Notes: generated by a model from the sequence alone, not told the origin. A DNA stretch of 64,000 nucleotides from Rhizobium oryzihabitans (GCF_010669145.1 NZ_CP048632.1:2490001-2554000); one strand, 5' to 3'. Positions 8,856 to 18,078 are shown, counted from the stretch's first letter. Numbers and translations are program-made.

Positions 8856-9968
8856 TTGGGTCAGCTTTATCTCAACAACGTCCGCAAGAACTATGGACAT
8901 TTCGAAGTCATCAAGGGCGTTCAGCTCGACATCAGGGATGGCGAGTTCGTCGTTTTTGTCGGCCCCTCGGGATGCGGAAAATCCACATTGCTGCGCATGA
9001 TTGCCGGCCTTGAGGATATTACCGCCGGCGACGTCGTCATCAACGGCGTCAAGGTCAATGAATTGCCGCCGGTAAAACGCGGCATTGCCATGGTGTTCCA
9101 GTCCTATGCGCTCTACCCGCATATGACAGTTTTCGAAAACATCGCTTTTCCGCTCCGCGTCGAAAAGATGGAAGAGAGCAAGATCAAGGAAAAGGTTGAG
9201 GGGGTTGCCAAGATCCTGCAACTCGACCAGCGCCTGCAGCAGCGCCCCGGCATGTTGTCCGGTGGCCAGCGCCAGCGCGTGGCGATCGGTCGCGCTATCG
9301 TTCGCGAACCGAAGATCTTCCTGTTTGACGAGCCGCTTTCCAACCTCGATGCGGCACTTCGCGCCGACATGCGCATCGAGCTTACCAATCTTCACCGGAC
9401 GCTGCAGGCGACGATGATCTACGTCACGCACGATCAGGTGGAGGCCATGACCATGGCCGATCGTATCGTCGTGCTGAATGCCGGCGAAATTGCCCAGGTC
9501 GGTGCGCCGCTGGAGCTCTATCATAAGCCGGCGAACCTCTTCGTTGCGGGGTTCATCGGCAATCCGAAAATGAACTTCCTGAAGGTCACCTGCAAATCCG
9601 CCAGCGCCGATGGCGTGACCGTGGAATATGAGGGCCAGACGATCACCGTGCCGGTGGAACCTCGCCCCGGTCTCGAAGGCGCGCAGCTGACGCTTGGCAT
9701 TCGTCCGGAACATACAGGTCTTGAAACGGCCGACCTGAATATCAAGATCGCGCCCAGCGTCATTGAGCGGCTGGGGGTCAATACCATCGCTTACGGTGTT
9801 GCTCCGACGGGCGAGAACTATTGCGCGCTTCTTTCCGGTTCCGCCCCGGTTGTCGTTGATGAACCTATTGTCACCGGCATCAAGGCGTCGGATTGCCATC
9901 TGTTTGATGAGAGCGGTATCGCGCTGGAACGGCGCGTCGACCTCTCAGTCCTCAAGCTGATACAATAA
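8856..9968 (+). CDS. ATP-binding subunit of the sugar ABC importer (MalK/UgpC type)
   Basis: A 370-residue cytosolic ATPase. Walker A GPSGCGKST spans residues 36-44, followed by the Q-loop MVFQSYALYPHMTV, the signature LSGGQRQR, Walker B LFDEPLSNLD and the switch histidine YVTHDQ. A C-terminal regulatory OB/TOBE region of about 130 residues matches MalK-type proteins. The only start that leaves the conserved GQLYLNNV N-terminus is a TTG at 8856, preceded by GGGAGAGG. It is separated from the binding-protein gene by 188 bp including the hairpin, and is followed by an intrinsic terminator at 9977. Confidence 0.92.
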   Translation: MGQLYLNNVRKNYGHFEVIKGVQLDIRDGEFVVFVGPSGCGKSTLLRMIAGLEDITAGDVVINGVKVNELPPVKRGIAMVFQSYALYPHMTVFENIAFPLRVEKMEESKIKEKVEGVAKILQLDQRLQQRPGMLSGGQRQRVAIGRAIVREPKIFLFDEPLSNLDAALRADMRIELTNLHRTLQATMIYVTHDQVEAMTMADRIVVLNAGEIAQVGAPLELYHKPANLFVAGFIGNPKMNFLKVTCKSASADGVTVEYEGQTITVPVEPRPGLEGAQLTLGIRPEHTGLETADLNIKIAPSVIERLGVNTIAYGVAPTGENYCALLSGSAPVVVDEPIVTGIKASDCHLFDESGIALERRVDLSVLKLIQ

Positions 9969-9976
9969 AGGGCAGG

Positions 9977-10015
9977 AACCGGGCCATGAAATCTGTTTCC
10001 CCATGCCCGGTTTTT
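9977..10015 (+). terminator. Intrinsic terminator of the sugar-transport operon
   Basis: AACCGGGC (9977-9984) pairs with GCCCGGTT (10005-10012) across a 20-base loop and is followed by a T-run to 10015. It starts eight bases after the ATPase stop codon. Confidence 0.7.
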
Positions 10016-10061
10016 CCTGACGCGATCCATTCCCGGCGGTTTTCTTCCGCCTTTTCCGGAC

Positions 10062-10092
10062 GAAAAAATAACGCCGGGCTTTCGGCCCGGCG
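10062..10092 (-). terminator. Intrinsic terminator for the leftward NTF2-like gene
   Basis: On the minus strand CGCCGGGC (10092-10085) pairs with GCCCGGCG (10079-10072), followed by a T-rich tail (TTATTTTTT). It lies about 30 bp beyond the stop of the gene at 10121-10606. Confidence 0.7.
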
Positions 10093-10120
10093 CTCGAATA
10101 TTTCTCGCAAAAGCGTTGGA

Positions 10121-10606
10121 TCAAGGCATCGGGTTGGGCATGTAGCCGGTGAAACCGCTGATTTTCCAGCGGCCCTCATGCAGCCGGCAATAATAGAGCG
10201 TCTGCCATTGCATGACGTCGAAGCTGCCATCGGCCTTGCGAAGCCCGCCATCGAACTTCTTGCGAACCAGCGCGGTCTCACCTTCCACTTCGATGTCTTC
10301 CAGCGTGGTGGTCGTAAAGATCGCATCGCGCGGGTTTTCGGCGAATTGCTGGGTTTGGAAATCCTGCGCCTGTCGCAGCCATTCGTCACGGTAGGCCACG
10401 AGCGACGGGAAGGACAGACGCCAGTTGTCCGGGTTTGCGTCCCGGTTGGCATTGATGCCGAGGAAGCCCTCTTCGACGAAATCACCCGCGACCTTCGACC
10501 AGTCGGCGGCGAGGAATGCGTCGATGTCCCGCGTCACCAGCATCTCCCAGATGGAATGGCGGGCGACGTCTGTTTCGGGAAAGGGGTTTTTGAAGGGATC
10601 GCGCAT
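10121..10606 (-). CDS. Uncharacterised protein, probable NTF2-like (SnoaL-type) fold
   Basis: A 161-residue soluble protein without signal peptide or membrane segment. The pattern of an N-terminal helical part (SIWEMLVTRDIDAFLAADWSKV) followed by strands, with ALVRKKFDGG, QTLYYCRLHEGRWKISGFTGYMP near the end, resembles NTF2-like proteins, in which the C-terminal curved sheet ends with a W-K-I-x-G-like strand. No catalytic residue can be assigned. It is a monocistronic minus-strand gene divergent from the RpiR regulator, with a candidate RpiR box 17 bp upstream of its start, so it may be regulated by that protein. Function unknown. Confidence 0.7.
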   Translation of the reverse strand: MRDPFKNPFPETDVARHSIWEMLVTRDIDAFLAADWSKVAGDFVEEGFLGINANRDANPDNWRLSFPSLVAYRDEWLRQAQDFQTQQFAENPRDAIFTTTTLEDIEVEGETALVRKKFDGGLRKADGSFDVMQWQTLYYCRLHEGRWKISGFTGYMPNPMP

Positions 10607-10622
10607 GATTCAGTTCCATTGT

Positions 10623-10708
10623 TGAAATTATTTTCAGGATTTGGAGATTTCTCTGGCGAAGATTGTTGGCATATGCTCATCTCGCAATCAACAGAGAAAA
10701 TGATTTTC
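10623..10708. promoter_or_regulatory. Two candidate RpiR operators in a divergent promoter
   Basis: TGAAATTATTTTCA at 10623-10636 is a near-palindrome and GAAAATGATTTTC at 10696-10708 is a perfect one around the central base. Both lie between the NTF2-like gene and rpiR; their similarity to each other and to 4353-4367 supports a common regulator. Assignment to RpiR is inference from proximity. Confidence 0.4.
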
Positions 10709-10849
10709 AAATCAAAGGTGTCCATCGTGTCGTCAATGGGACGAAGCATGGTTGATTCATGGGTGTGTACGGTTGACGGGCGTCTCGGATTAGGATGCAT
10801 CGGTAACGGGGCCAAGCCTTAAGTTTTGGCGGAACGGAGACCGGTGAGC

Positions 10850-11713
10850 ATGGATATTTTCGCAAGGATTCAGGAAGACAAGGGGCAGTTCTCGCAATCG
10901 GAGCGGCGCATCGCCGAAATTCTGGTTTCGGACTTCGAATTCGCTGTCAATGCCTCCATCATCGAGCTTGCCGCTCGCGCCGAGGTTTCGCCGCCAACGG
11001 TGACGCGCTTCTGCCGGCGTCTCGGCTGCCAGAGCTTTTCGGATTTCAAGGTCAGCCTTGCCAAGACCGCCTATGTGGGCATCCGTTATCTCACCTCGGA
11101 ACCCACAAGCACCGGCCCGTCGGATGTGGCCGAGGAAGTGCTTGCGAAAGCGCAGGAAGCACTTTTCCTGCTCCACAAGACACTCGATCCCGCTCTTGCC
11201 GACGAAGCGGCGATCAAGATCGCCAATAGCGGCATGATCTATGCCTTTGGTGCCGGCGGTAATTCCTCGATGATCGCGTCGGAAATCCAGAACCGGCTGT
11301 TTCGCCTGGGCCTGCGCGTCTCCACCAGCGCCGACCATAGCATGCAATTGATGATGGCCGCTGCCGCGCGGAAGGAAGATGTCATCATCGGTTCCTCCTT
11401 TTCCGGGCGCAACATGGAACTGGTGAAATGCTTCAAGGTGGCGCGGGAAATGGGGGTCACCACCATCGCGCTTACCCAGAGCGACACGCCCGTTGCCATG
11501 GCCGCCGATATGGTGGTGGCCGTCAACGTGCCTGAAGGAAACAACATCTTCCGCCCGACCTCATCGCGTTACGCCTATCTGGCCGCCGTCGATATTCTGG
11601 CGACCCTTGCTGCCTATCATCACCGGCAACGGTCGATGGTGACCCTGCGTCACATCAAGCAGCAACTCGTGGAACATCGCGATCCGGATGACCGGCAATT
11701 GCTGGGTGACTGA
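10850..11713 (+). CDS. RpiR/MurR-family transcriptional regulator with SIS effector domain
   Basis: A 287-residue regulator. The N-terminal helix-turn-helix reads LAARAEVSPPTVTRFCRRLGCQSFSDFK, and the C-terminal SIS domain, which binds phosphosugars, shows AFGAGGNSSMIASEIQNRLFRLG and IGSSFSGRNMELVKC. The ATG at 10850 (MDIFARI) is preferred over a TTG at 10826 because the family begins with the short helix right before the HTH and GGAACGGAGA lies upstream. It heads a plus-strand series with a dehydrogenase and a GH20 hexosaminidase, so an amino-sugar phosphate such as GlcNAc-6-P or MurNAc-6-P is a reasonable inducer, but this is inferred. Confidence 0.88.
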   Translation: MDIFARIQEDKGQFSQSERRIAEILVSDFEFAVNASIIELAARAEVSPPTVTRFCRRLGCQSFSDFKVSLAKTAYVGIRYLTSEPTSTGPSDVAEEVLAKAQEALFLLHKTLDPALADEAAIKIANSGMIYAFGAGGNSSMIASEIQNRLFRLGLRVSTSADHSMQLMMAAAARKEDVIIGSSFSGRNMELVKCFKVAREMGVTTIALTQSDTPVAMAADMVVAVNVPEGNNIFRPTSSRYAYLAAVDILATLAAYHHRQRSMVTLRHIKQQLVEHRDPDDRQLLGD

Positions 11714-11797
11714 AGGCGGGAAAGTGAAAATTGTGAGCGGTTTGCCTGAAGAACCCGCTCCGAGACTGATTGGAAAGCTTCGAAGGAGTGGGATGAG

Positions 11798-12580
11798 ATG
11801 CAGGACAGGAAAGACCGGGTCGCCGTCGTAACGGGGGCGGCAGGTGACATAGGCCGGGCAATTGCCGCGGCGCTTTCTGAAAGCCATGCGAAGGTGGTGT
11901 TGGTGGATATCGATCCCGACGCCCTTTCCAATGCGCTTTCCCTGCTTTCCGGTCCCGCCTTCGTTTCGAAAACCTGCGATGTCACCGATCCGCAGGACCT
12001 TGCAAGGCTGGCCGCGGAGGTCGCGGAGCTGGGTGATGTTGCGACCCTCGTCAACAATGCAGGGGCTGCAAGGGCGGTCAGCCTGCACGACACGACCGCC
12101 GAAATATGGCGCAAGGACAATACCCTCAATCTGGAAGCACCGTTTCTCTGCTTCAGGGCTTTCGAAGAGGCGCTGAAGCGAACGCAGGGTTCCGTGGTCA
12201 ATATCAGTTCCGTCAACGGCATGGCTGTGTTCGGCCATCCCGCCTATAGCGCGGCAAAGGCGGGGCTGATCCATCTGACGAAGCTGATCGCCGTCGAATA
12301 CGGTAAATTCGGCATCCGTTCCAATGCCGTTGCGCCGGGTACCGTGCGCACGCAGGCGTGGGAGGCGCGGGCGGCGGTCAATCCTCAGGTCTTCGAGGAA
12401 GCGAAGCACTGGTATCCGCTGCAGCGCATCGTGAGACCCGAAGATGTGGCCAACGCCGTGGCCTTTCTGGCCGGTCCACAGGCCGCCGCCATCAGCGGCG
12501 TGTGCCTGCCGGTCGACTGCGGGCTCACGGCGGGGCAGGCCCCGCTTGCCCGTACTTTCTCGCAATCCGAACACTACTGA
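11798..12580 (+). CDS. Short-chain dehydrogenase/reductase (SDR)
   Basis: A 260-residue classical SDR. The cofactor motif TGAAGDIG is at residues 13-20, a D at the end of strand 2 (VLVDID) favours NAD(H), NNAG is near residue 85, and the catalytic Ser (NISSVNG) and YSAAK follow. The C-terminal half is complete (SGVCLPVDCGLTAG). Substrate unknown; the location between rpiR and a hexosaminidase suggests a sugar or sugar-derived alcohol. Its stop is 44 nt before the hexosaminidase ATG, so both are likely co-transcribed. Confidence 0.88.
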   Translation: MQDRKDRVAVVTGAAGDIGRAIAAALSESHAKVVLVDIDPDALSNALSLLSGPAFVSKTCDVTDPQDLARLAAEVAELGDVATLVNNAGAARAVSLHDTTAEIWRKDNTLNLEAPFLCFRAFEEALKRTQGSVVNISSVNGMAVFGHPAYSAAKAGLIHLTKLIAVEYGKFGIRSNAVAPGTVRTQAWEARAAVNPQVFEEAKHWYPLQRIVRPEDVANAVAFLAGPQAAAISGVCLPVDCGLTAGQAPLARTFSQSEHY

Positions 12581-12624
12581 TCGAAGCCCTTTCGGGGGCG
12601 CAATGCGCAATAAAGGGGAGCATC

Positions 12625-14544
12625 ATGGCGCTCGCACATTATCGTCTTGAAAATTCGTGGCATCCGCTCGCAGAATCCGCATCGGGTGGTTTCACCTTCA
12701 CCCTGTTCAATCTCTCCCATGAGCCGCTGAAAGATTTCCGGATCGTCTACACGTCCCTCACCCGGACGGTGGACAAGCCGGTTTGCGGCAATGCCGTTTA
12801 TCTGCGCCGCAATGCCAATTTCCATGAATTTGCGCCGCCGCCCGGTTTCGTGCTCGAGGCCGGTAAATCCTGGCGTTTCACCGTCGATGGCTTGCTGAGG
12901 CCAGCCCGCCATCGCACGGATGGCGCGAAATCCGCCTATGTCAGCCTTGCCGACGGTACGCATCGCGCCGTTGCTGTCGGCGATTTGATGCTGGACGGGC
13001 GTCACAGCGAGCCGGCGCCGGTTCTGCTTCCTGAAGGGAAGCTCGACCTGCCCTTCGCCATCCAGCCATGGCCAGCGGAAGTCGATGCCGAGCCGGGCGA
13101 GGCCTTCCCCGTCGCACTTTTCCCGACGGAGGATGCAAAGGCTGAGGAAGTGCTTGCGGTGGAAACCGTGCTGTCGCTGTTCCGCAGGCTTTTTGCCGTT
13201 GGGCATGTGCCTTTCAGCCTTGCGCCGGTTCATGAGGGCAAACCGCTTCGCTTCAAGAAACATAGCGGCCTGGAGGCGGAAGGTTATCGCCTGTCTTTCT
13301 CCGATGAAGCTGTTGTCGTGGAATATTCGGCCGCTGCCGGTCTGCAATATGGCCTGACGGTGCTGGCGCAATTGCTGCATGGCGCGCGGATCGATCCCAA
13401 GTTTCGCTTCCCGGCCTCCGGCACCATCACCGATGCACCGCGTTACAGCTGGCGCGGATGCCATCTGGATGTCTCGCGGCAATTCTATCCGACTGATGAT
13501 GTCGTGCGGCTGATCGATATTCTCGCATGGCTGCGCATGAACAGGTTCCATTGGCATCTGACGGATGACGAGGCGTGGCGGCTTGAAATCAAGGCCTATC
13601 CGCTGCTGACAACCGTTGGCGCAACCCGCGGTCCGGATACGCCGCTTCTGCCGCAACTCGGCAACGGGGCCGAGCCCGTTTCCGGCTATTACAGCCAGGA
13701 CGATGTGCGCAAGGTCGTTGCGCATGCGGCCGCATTGAACGTCGAGATCGTGCCGGAAGTCGATATTCCCGGCCATAGCACGGCGGCTCTCGTTGCCTAT
13801 CCGGATCTGACAGACGGGCAGGAAGCGCCGGACAGCTACCGTTCGGTGCAGGGCTATCCCAACAATGCGCTCAACCCCGCCATCGAGCCGACCTATGAGT
13901 TCCTCGGCAAGATATTCGACGAGATGGTGGAGCTTTTCCCCTCGCGGCTGATCCACATTGGTGGCGACGAGGTTGCGGATGGTTCCTGGCTTGCCTCGCC
14001 GCTTGCCAAGTCGTTGATGGAAAAGGAAGGGCTCGACGGCACCTTCGGCATCCAGTCCTATTTCATGAAGCGCATCCAGGGGATGCTGCATGAGCGTGGC
14101 CGCCAGCTTGCCGGCTGGGACGAAGTTTCACATGGTGGCGGCGTCGATCCGGCTGGAACATTGCTGATGGCCTGGCAGAAGCCGGAAGTTGGCCTTGAGC
14201 TTGCAAAGCAGGGTTATGACGTGGTGATGACGCCGGGACAGGCCTATTATCTCGACATGGTACAGGATGAGGCCTGGCAGGAGCCCGGCGCAAGCTGGGC
14301 CGGCACCGTTCCGCCTTCGCACACCTATACTTACGAGGCGGTCGGCGACTTCCCGGAGGAATTGAAGGAGCGGATGAAAGGCGTTCAGGCCTGCATCTGG
14401 TCGGAGCATTTCCTCAACCGCGCCTATTTCAACCATCTGGTTTTCCCGAGGCTGCCGGCTATTGCCGAGGCGGCGTGGACCCCGAAGGCGCAGAAGGACT
14501 GGCTGCGTTTTTCCGCCATCGTCTCCTTGAACCCGGTTTATTGA
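12625..14544 (+). CDS. Beta-N-acetylhexosaminidase, glycoside hydrolase family 20
   Basis: A 639-residue enzyme that should release terminal beta-linked GlcNAc or GalNAc by substrate-assisted catalysis. An N-terminal immunoglobulin-like/CHB region and a GH20b domain precede the barrel, which begins with YSWRGCHLDVSRQFYP and carries NRFHWHLTDDEAWR and the catalytic pair Asp448-Glu449 in IHIGGDEV. No signal peptide is visible, so action in the cytoplasm on imported oligomers is likely. The ATG at 12625, preceded by AGGGGAG, was chosen; the frame is open farther upstream but that part is the dehydrogenase gene. It links the RpiR block to the nag catabolic genes. Confidence 0.9.
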   Translation: MALAHYRLENSWHPLAESASGGFTFTLFNLSHEPLKDFRIVYTSLTRTVDKPVCGNAVYLRRNANFHEFAPPPGFVLEAGKSWRFTVDGLLRPARHRTDGAKSAYVSLADGTHRAVAVGDLMLDGRHSEPAPVLLPEGKLDLPFAIQPWPAEVDAEPGEAFPVALFPTEDAKAEEVLAVETVLSLFRRLFAVGHVPFSLAPVHEGKPLRFKKHSGLEAEGYRLSFSDEAVVVEYSAAAGLQYGLTVLAQLLHGARIDPKFRFPASGTITDAPRYSWRGCHLDVSRQFYPTDDVVRLIDILAWLRMNRFHWHLTDDEAWRLEIKAYPLLTTVGATRGPDTPLLPQLGNGAEPVSGYYSQDDVRKVVAHAAALNVEIVPEVDIPGHSTAALVAYPDLTDGQEAPDSYRSVQGYPNNALNPAIEPTYEFLGKIFDEMVELFPSRLIHIGGDEVADGSWLASPLAKSLMEKEGLDGTFGIQSYFMKRIQGMLHERGRQLAGWDEVSHGGGVDPAGTLLMAWQKPEVGLELAKQGYDVVMTPGQAYYLDMVQDEAWQEPGASWAGTVPPSHTYTYEAVGDFPEELKERMKGVQACIWSEHFLNRAYFNHLVFPRLPAIAEAAWTPKAQKDWLRFSAIVSLNPVY

Positions 14545-14556
14545 GGGGCAGGCGAG

Positions 14557-15990
14557 ATGCGTATTGCCGTTGGTGGTATTCATACCGAATGCAGCACCTA
14601 TTCGCCGGTGCTGATGCGCCAGGAAGACTTTCGCGTTTCCCGCGGTGCAGAGTTGCCGGAAGCCGAGTACTTCAATTTCCTCGGCGAAGGCGGGGCGGAG
14701 GTGTTGCCGTTGCTTCATGCGCGGGCGGTGCCGGGTGGTCCGGTATCGCGCGCGGCCTATGACGCGTTCAAGCAGGAATTTCTCGAGCGGCTGAAAGCTT
14801 CATTGCCGCTGGATGGGCTTTACCTTGCCATGCATGGCGCGATGAATGTCGAAGGCATGGACGATGCGGAGGGCGACTGGATTTCCAGCGCCCGCGCCGT
14901 GGTCGGGCCGGATGTGATTATTTCTGCGAGCTACGACCTGCATGGCAATGTCAGCCAAACGATCATCGACCAGCTTGATATCTTCGCCGGCTACCGAACT
15001 GCGCCGCATATCGATGTGCGCGAGACGATGGTGCGGGCGTGGACGATGCTCATCAAGGCGCTGAAAACGGGCGAGAAGCCCGGTGTGGCCTGGGCGAAAA
15101 TCCCCGTTCTGCTGCCGGGTGAAAAGACATCCACGGAAGATGAACCCACAAAAAGTCTCTATGCCGTTCTACCGGATCATGATGCCCGGCCCGGCATATG
15201 GGATGCGAATTTCATGATCGGCTATGTCTGGGCCGACGAACCAAGGGCGACGTCCTGTGCGGTGGTGACGGGGACGGATAGGGAGGCCGCGCAGGCGGTT
15301 GCCAGTGAGATCGCGCAATCCTACTGGAATGCCCGGCAGGATTTCCGTTTCGGGCCGGTGACCCAGCCGCTCGACGCCATTCTCGATATTGCGGAAAAAA
15401 CGGCCACCAGCCCGATCATTCTCGCGGACTCGGGTGACAATCCGACCGGCGGCGGCGTGGGCGATCGCGCCGATGTTCTGGCGGCGCTGATTAAACGCAA
15501 CTGGCAGGGCGCTTTGATGGGCGGCATCACCGACAGGCCGGCCGTCGAAGCCTGCTTCGCGGCAGGTGAGGACGCGACGCTTTCCCTGAAGATTGGCGGC
15601 AGTCTCGATCCTGAGAGCCCGTCCGTCACGGTCGAAGCCAAGGTTCTGAAACTGGACGATCCCGATGCTGCGGATCAGCGGCAGGCGGTGGTCGGCATCG
15701 GCGGCATCATCGTCATTCTGGCCGCAAGGCGCAGGCCCTATCACATGATCGCGGATTTCACCCGTCTGGGCTTCGATCCGAAGGCTGTGAGGCTGCTGGT
15801 CGTCAAATCCGGGTATCTTTCGCCGGAGTTGGCGCCGATCGCCAATCCCAATCTGATGGCGCTGACGGAGGGGGTTATCAATCAGGATATCGAAAACCTT
15901 CCCAATCGCCGCCGGGAAGGCGATTTTTACCCATGGAAGCCGCATTTCGACTATATCCCGAAACCCATCCTTTCTGCCCGCTGGCGATGA
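14557..15990 (+). CDS. M81-family (MlrC-like) metallopeptidase/hydrolase
   Basis: A 477-residue protein of the MlrC family, named after the enzyme that hydrolyses linearised microcystin fragments; the natural substrate of most members is unknown. The N-terminal domain starts MRIAVGGIHTECSTYSP and contains LYLAMHGAM and SYDLHGN, likely metal-binding segments; the C-terminal domain contains the family motif DSGDNPTGGGVGDR. It begins 12 nt after the hexosaminidase stop with AGGGGCAGGCGAG as ribosome-binding region and is followed by an MFS carrier, so it may act on an amide or peptide-linked amino-sugar derivative. That role is inference. Confidence 0.85.
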   Translation: MRIAVGGIHTECSTYSPVLMRQEDFRVSRGAELPEAEYFNFLGEGGAEVLPLLHARAVPGGPVSRAAYDAFKQEFLERLKASLPLDGLYLAMHGAMNVEGMDDAEGDWISSARAVVGPDVIISASYDLHGNVSQTIIDQLDIFAGYRTAPHIDVRETMVRAWTMLIKALKTGEKPGVAWAKIPVLLPGEKTSTEDEPTKSLYAVLPDHDARPGIWDANFMIGYVWADEPRATSCAVVTGTDREAAQAVASEIAQSYWNARQDFRFGPVTQPLDAILDIAEKTATSPIILADSGDNPTGGGVGDRADVLAALIKRNWQGALMGGITDRPAVEACFAAGEDATLSLKIGGSLDPESPSVTVEAKVLKLDDPDAADQRQAVVGIGGIIVILAARRRPYHMIADFTRLGFDPKAVRLLVVKSGYLSPELAPIANPNLMALTEGVINQDIENLPNRRREGDFYPWKPHFDYIPKPILSARWR

Positions 15991-16052
15991 CGGCGGTTCG
16001 ATAGGTTTTATCAAGCGATCCGGCGATGCCGGATCATCTCAGGCGAATATCC

Positions 16053-17258
16053 ATGCCGTCGGCTCTTTCCATCGTTATCAATAATCCGTCGATCCGCATC
16101 GGGGCGCTCGCCATTCTGTTTTTCGGATTTTCGAATGCAGCCACCGCTCCCTATCAGGCGGTCATCGGCATTCGTGAAATCGGGCTTAGCAACACCGTCT
16201 ATTCCCTGCTGATGCTGTTTGCCGCCGTCATCAATGTCAGCGCCAGCGTATTGATGGGCATCGTCGCCGACAGGCTGGGCGAATATCGCAAGCCCATGCT
16301 GCTCATCGCGCTCTTCGGCGTCAGCGGTTACCTGCTGGTTTATCTCGTCGGTAACGCCATGGCTTTCATCAGTGCGAAGCTGGTCCTCCTGCCGATCTTC
16401 GGGGCGATGAATTCGCTGATCTTTGCACATGTGCGCGCCGATGCCCGTAATCTTTCGACGGGTGACATGATCGCCGTGAATTCGATCATGCGGGCCACGA
16501 TCTCGCTGTCCTGGGTGCTGGTGCCGGGTATCGTCGGTATCTTTCTGGTGAATTCCGGCAATATGCTGCTGGCTTTCCTGTTCTCAGGCATTTGCGCGCT
16601 TATCTGCTTTCTGCTTGTCGCCTTTTGCCTGCCGCGCGCTGCCACGCCGGCGACCGTGAACACCGAAGCGCGGTTCGGCCTCCGCGCCTCGCTCGCGGAA
16701 ATCGGGTCGCGGCGGGTGCTGCTGCGGATCATTGCTATCGCCTTGATCTGCTCGATGCTGCATCTCAATGATTCCATACGTTCGCTGATCATAACGGGTC
16801 AGGCGCAGGGCACGGTCGCGGATATCGGTATCGTGGCGGGTATTGTCGCGGCGCTGGAAATCGTTTTCATTCTCCTGTGGGGCTGGATCGAGAAAAAGGT
16901 GCCGCAAACGCTGACGCTGGCGGCGGGAGCGGTGCTTTATGCCATCTATCTCATCCTGCAGGGGCTCGCTTCCGCGCCATGGCACATTTACGCACAAACC
17001 ATCATCAGCGCGCTGGGCGCGGCGGCCATCATCAGTATCCCGATTACCTATCTGCAGGAGCTGATCGCGGATCGGCCAGGGCTTGGAAGCTCGCTGATCG
17101 CCGTCAATATCTTCCTTGGTGCCGGTCTGGGTGCGCTGATTTTCGCCCTGGGCACATTTGTCACAAGCTATTCGGGAACCTCCATTCTGGGAGCAGTTGT
17201 GGGTCTCGGCGGCGTTTACATGCTCTATGCGCTTGATGGGACGGGTCGCCGCAGGTAG
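16053..17258 (+). CDS. Major facilitator superfamily transporter
   Basis: A 401-residue integral membrane protein with about twelve hydrophobic segments, starting IGALAILFFGFSNAATAPYQAVIG and including the loop motif GIVADRLGEYRKP between helices 2 and 3. Overall pattern recalls sugar-efflux (SetA-like) MFS carriers. An ATG at 16026 is also in frame, but the 16053 ATG has an AGGCGA upstream and places the first helix at a normal distance. It probably moves a sugar or its breakdown product related to the preceding hexosaminidase and MlrC genes; direction and substrate are unknown. Confidence 0.82.
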   Translation: MPSALSIVINNPSIRIGALAILFFGFSNAATAPYQAVIGIREIGLSNTVYSLLMLFAAVINVSASVLMGIVADRLGEYRKPMLLIALFGVSGYLLVYLVGNAMAFISAKLVLLPIFGAMNSLIFAHVRADARNLSTGDMIAVNSIMRATISLSWVLVPGIVGIFLVNSGNMLLAFLFSGICALICFLLVAFCLPRAATPATVNTEARFGLRASLAEIGSRRVLLRIIAIALICSMLHLNDSIRSLIITGQAQGTVADIGIVAGIVAALEIVFILLWGWIEKKVPQTLTLAAGAVLYAIYLILQGLASAPWHIYAQTIISALGAAAIISIPITYLQELIADRPGLGSSLIAVNIFLGAGLGALIFALGTFVTSYSGTSILGAVVGLGGVYMLYALDGTGRRR

Positions 17259-17337
17259 AGCGTCGGGCCGAAAAGTGTGGGCGGCTTTCGGATAACCCGG
17301 TGCGTGAACAGAGCACGTTCGAATGAAAGAGGTTACG

Positions 17338-18078
17338 ATGATTCTCGAGATTTGCGTGGACGATGTGGCCGGGCTGGAAGCGGCGGTCAGGGGCGGTGCC
17401 GATCGTATCGAGCTCTGCGCGGCATTGTCCGGTGGCGGCGTCACACCGTCTGCGGGTTTCATGCAGCGAGCGGCGGCCTATGGATTACCGGTCAGCGTGA
17501 TGATCAGACCGCGCGCCGGTGATTTCGTGTTCACACGTGACGAAGCCGATGTGATGAAACGCGATATTGATGCGGCGCGTGCTGCGGGGCTTTCCGGCGT
17601 GGTGCTCGGCGCATCGCTTGGCGATGGCTCGCTTGATATTCGGCTGCTCGAAGAATTGCGCCGTCACGCCGATGGGCTGGATATGACGCTGCACCGGGCG
17701 ATCGACGTCGTTCCCGACATGGACGAGGCTCTCGAAGCTGCCATCGCGCTCGGTTTTCCGAGAATCCTCACCTCAGGCGGCGCGCGTTCGGCGCTGGAGG
17801 GCATGGAGACGCTGGCGCGATTATCAGAGATCGCCGCCGGCCGGATCGTCATCATGCCAGGTGCAGGCGTGCGTCCGCAGATCGTGCAGACATTGCTGGA
17901 CCGCTTTCCGATCACGGAAATCCACGCATCCTGTTCCGCCGTTCCATCTTATGATCCGGAAAGCAAGGTTGCGAAGCTCGGTTTCACCGGCGATGGGCGC
18001 AAGGGAACAGACGAAGCGGCGGTTCGCGAATTAAAGGCGATCCTCACCGCTCATCAAAAAGGCGGCGCAAAGCTTTAG
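17338..18078 (+). CDS. cutC: CutC-family protein
   Basis: A 246-residue TIM-barrel protein of the CutC family, historically called copper homeostasis protein, although its catalytic role is unclear. Conserved segments include LEICVDDVAGLEAAVRGGADRIELCAAL (its first half), GGVTPSAG, VMIRPR, GVVLGAS, TLHRAID and ILTSGGA. The ATG at 17338 follows GAAAGAGGTTACG; an alternative ATG is at 17323. Its last 35 bp overlap the end of the convergent glycosyltransferase gene. No copper-related gene is nearby. Confidence 0.85.
   Translation: MILEICVDDVAGLEAAVRGGADRIELCAALSGGGVTPSAGFMQRAAAYGLPVSVMIRPRAGDFVFTRDEADVMKRDIDAARAAGLSGVVLGASLGDGSLDIRLLEELRRHADGLDMTLHRAIDVVPDMDEALEAAIALGFPRILTSGGARSALEGMETLARLSEIAAGRIVIMPGAGVRPQIVQTLLDRFPITEIHASCSAVPSYDPESKVAKLGFTGDGRKGTDEAAVRELKAILTAHQKGGAKL

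Noticed and set aside
8553..9899. Open frame of 448 codons on the minus strand
   Set aside because: Antisense to the importer ATPase and binding-protein end; high-GC coding DNA commonly leaves such frames open.
12574..14091. Open frame of 505 codons on the minus strand
   Set aside because: Antisense to the GH20 hexosaminidase; no motif, composition rich in Arg and His as expected for a shadow.
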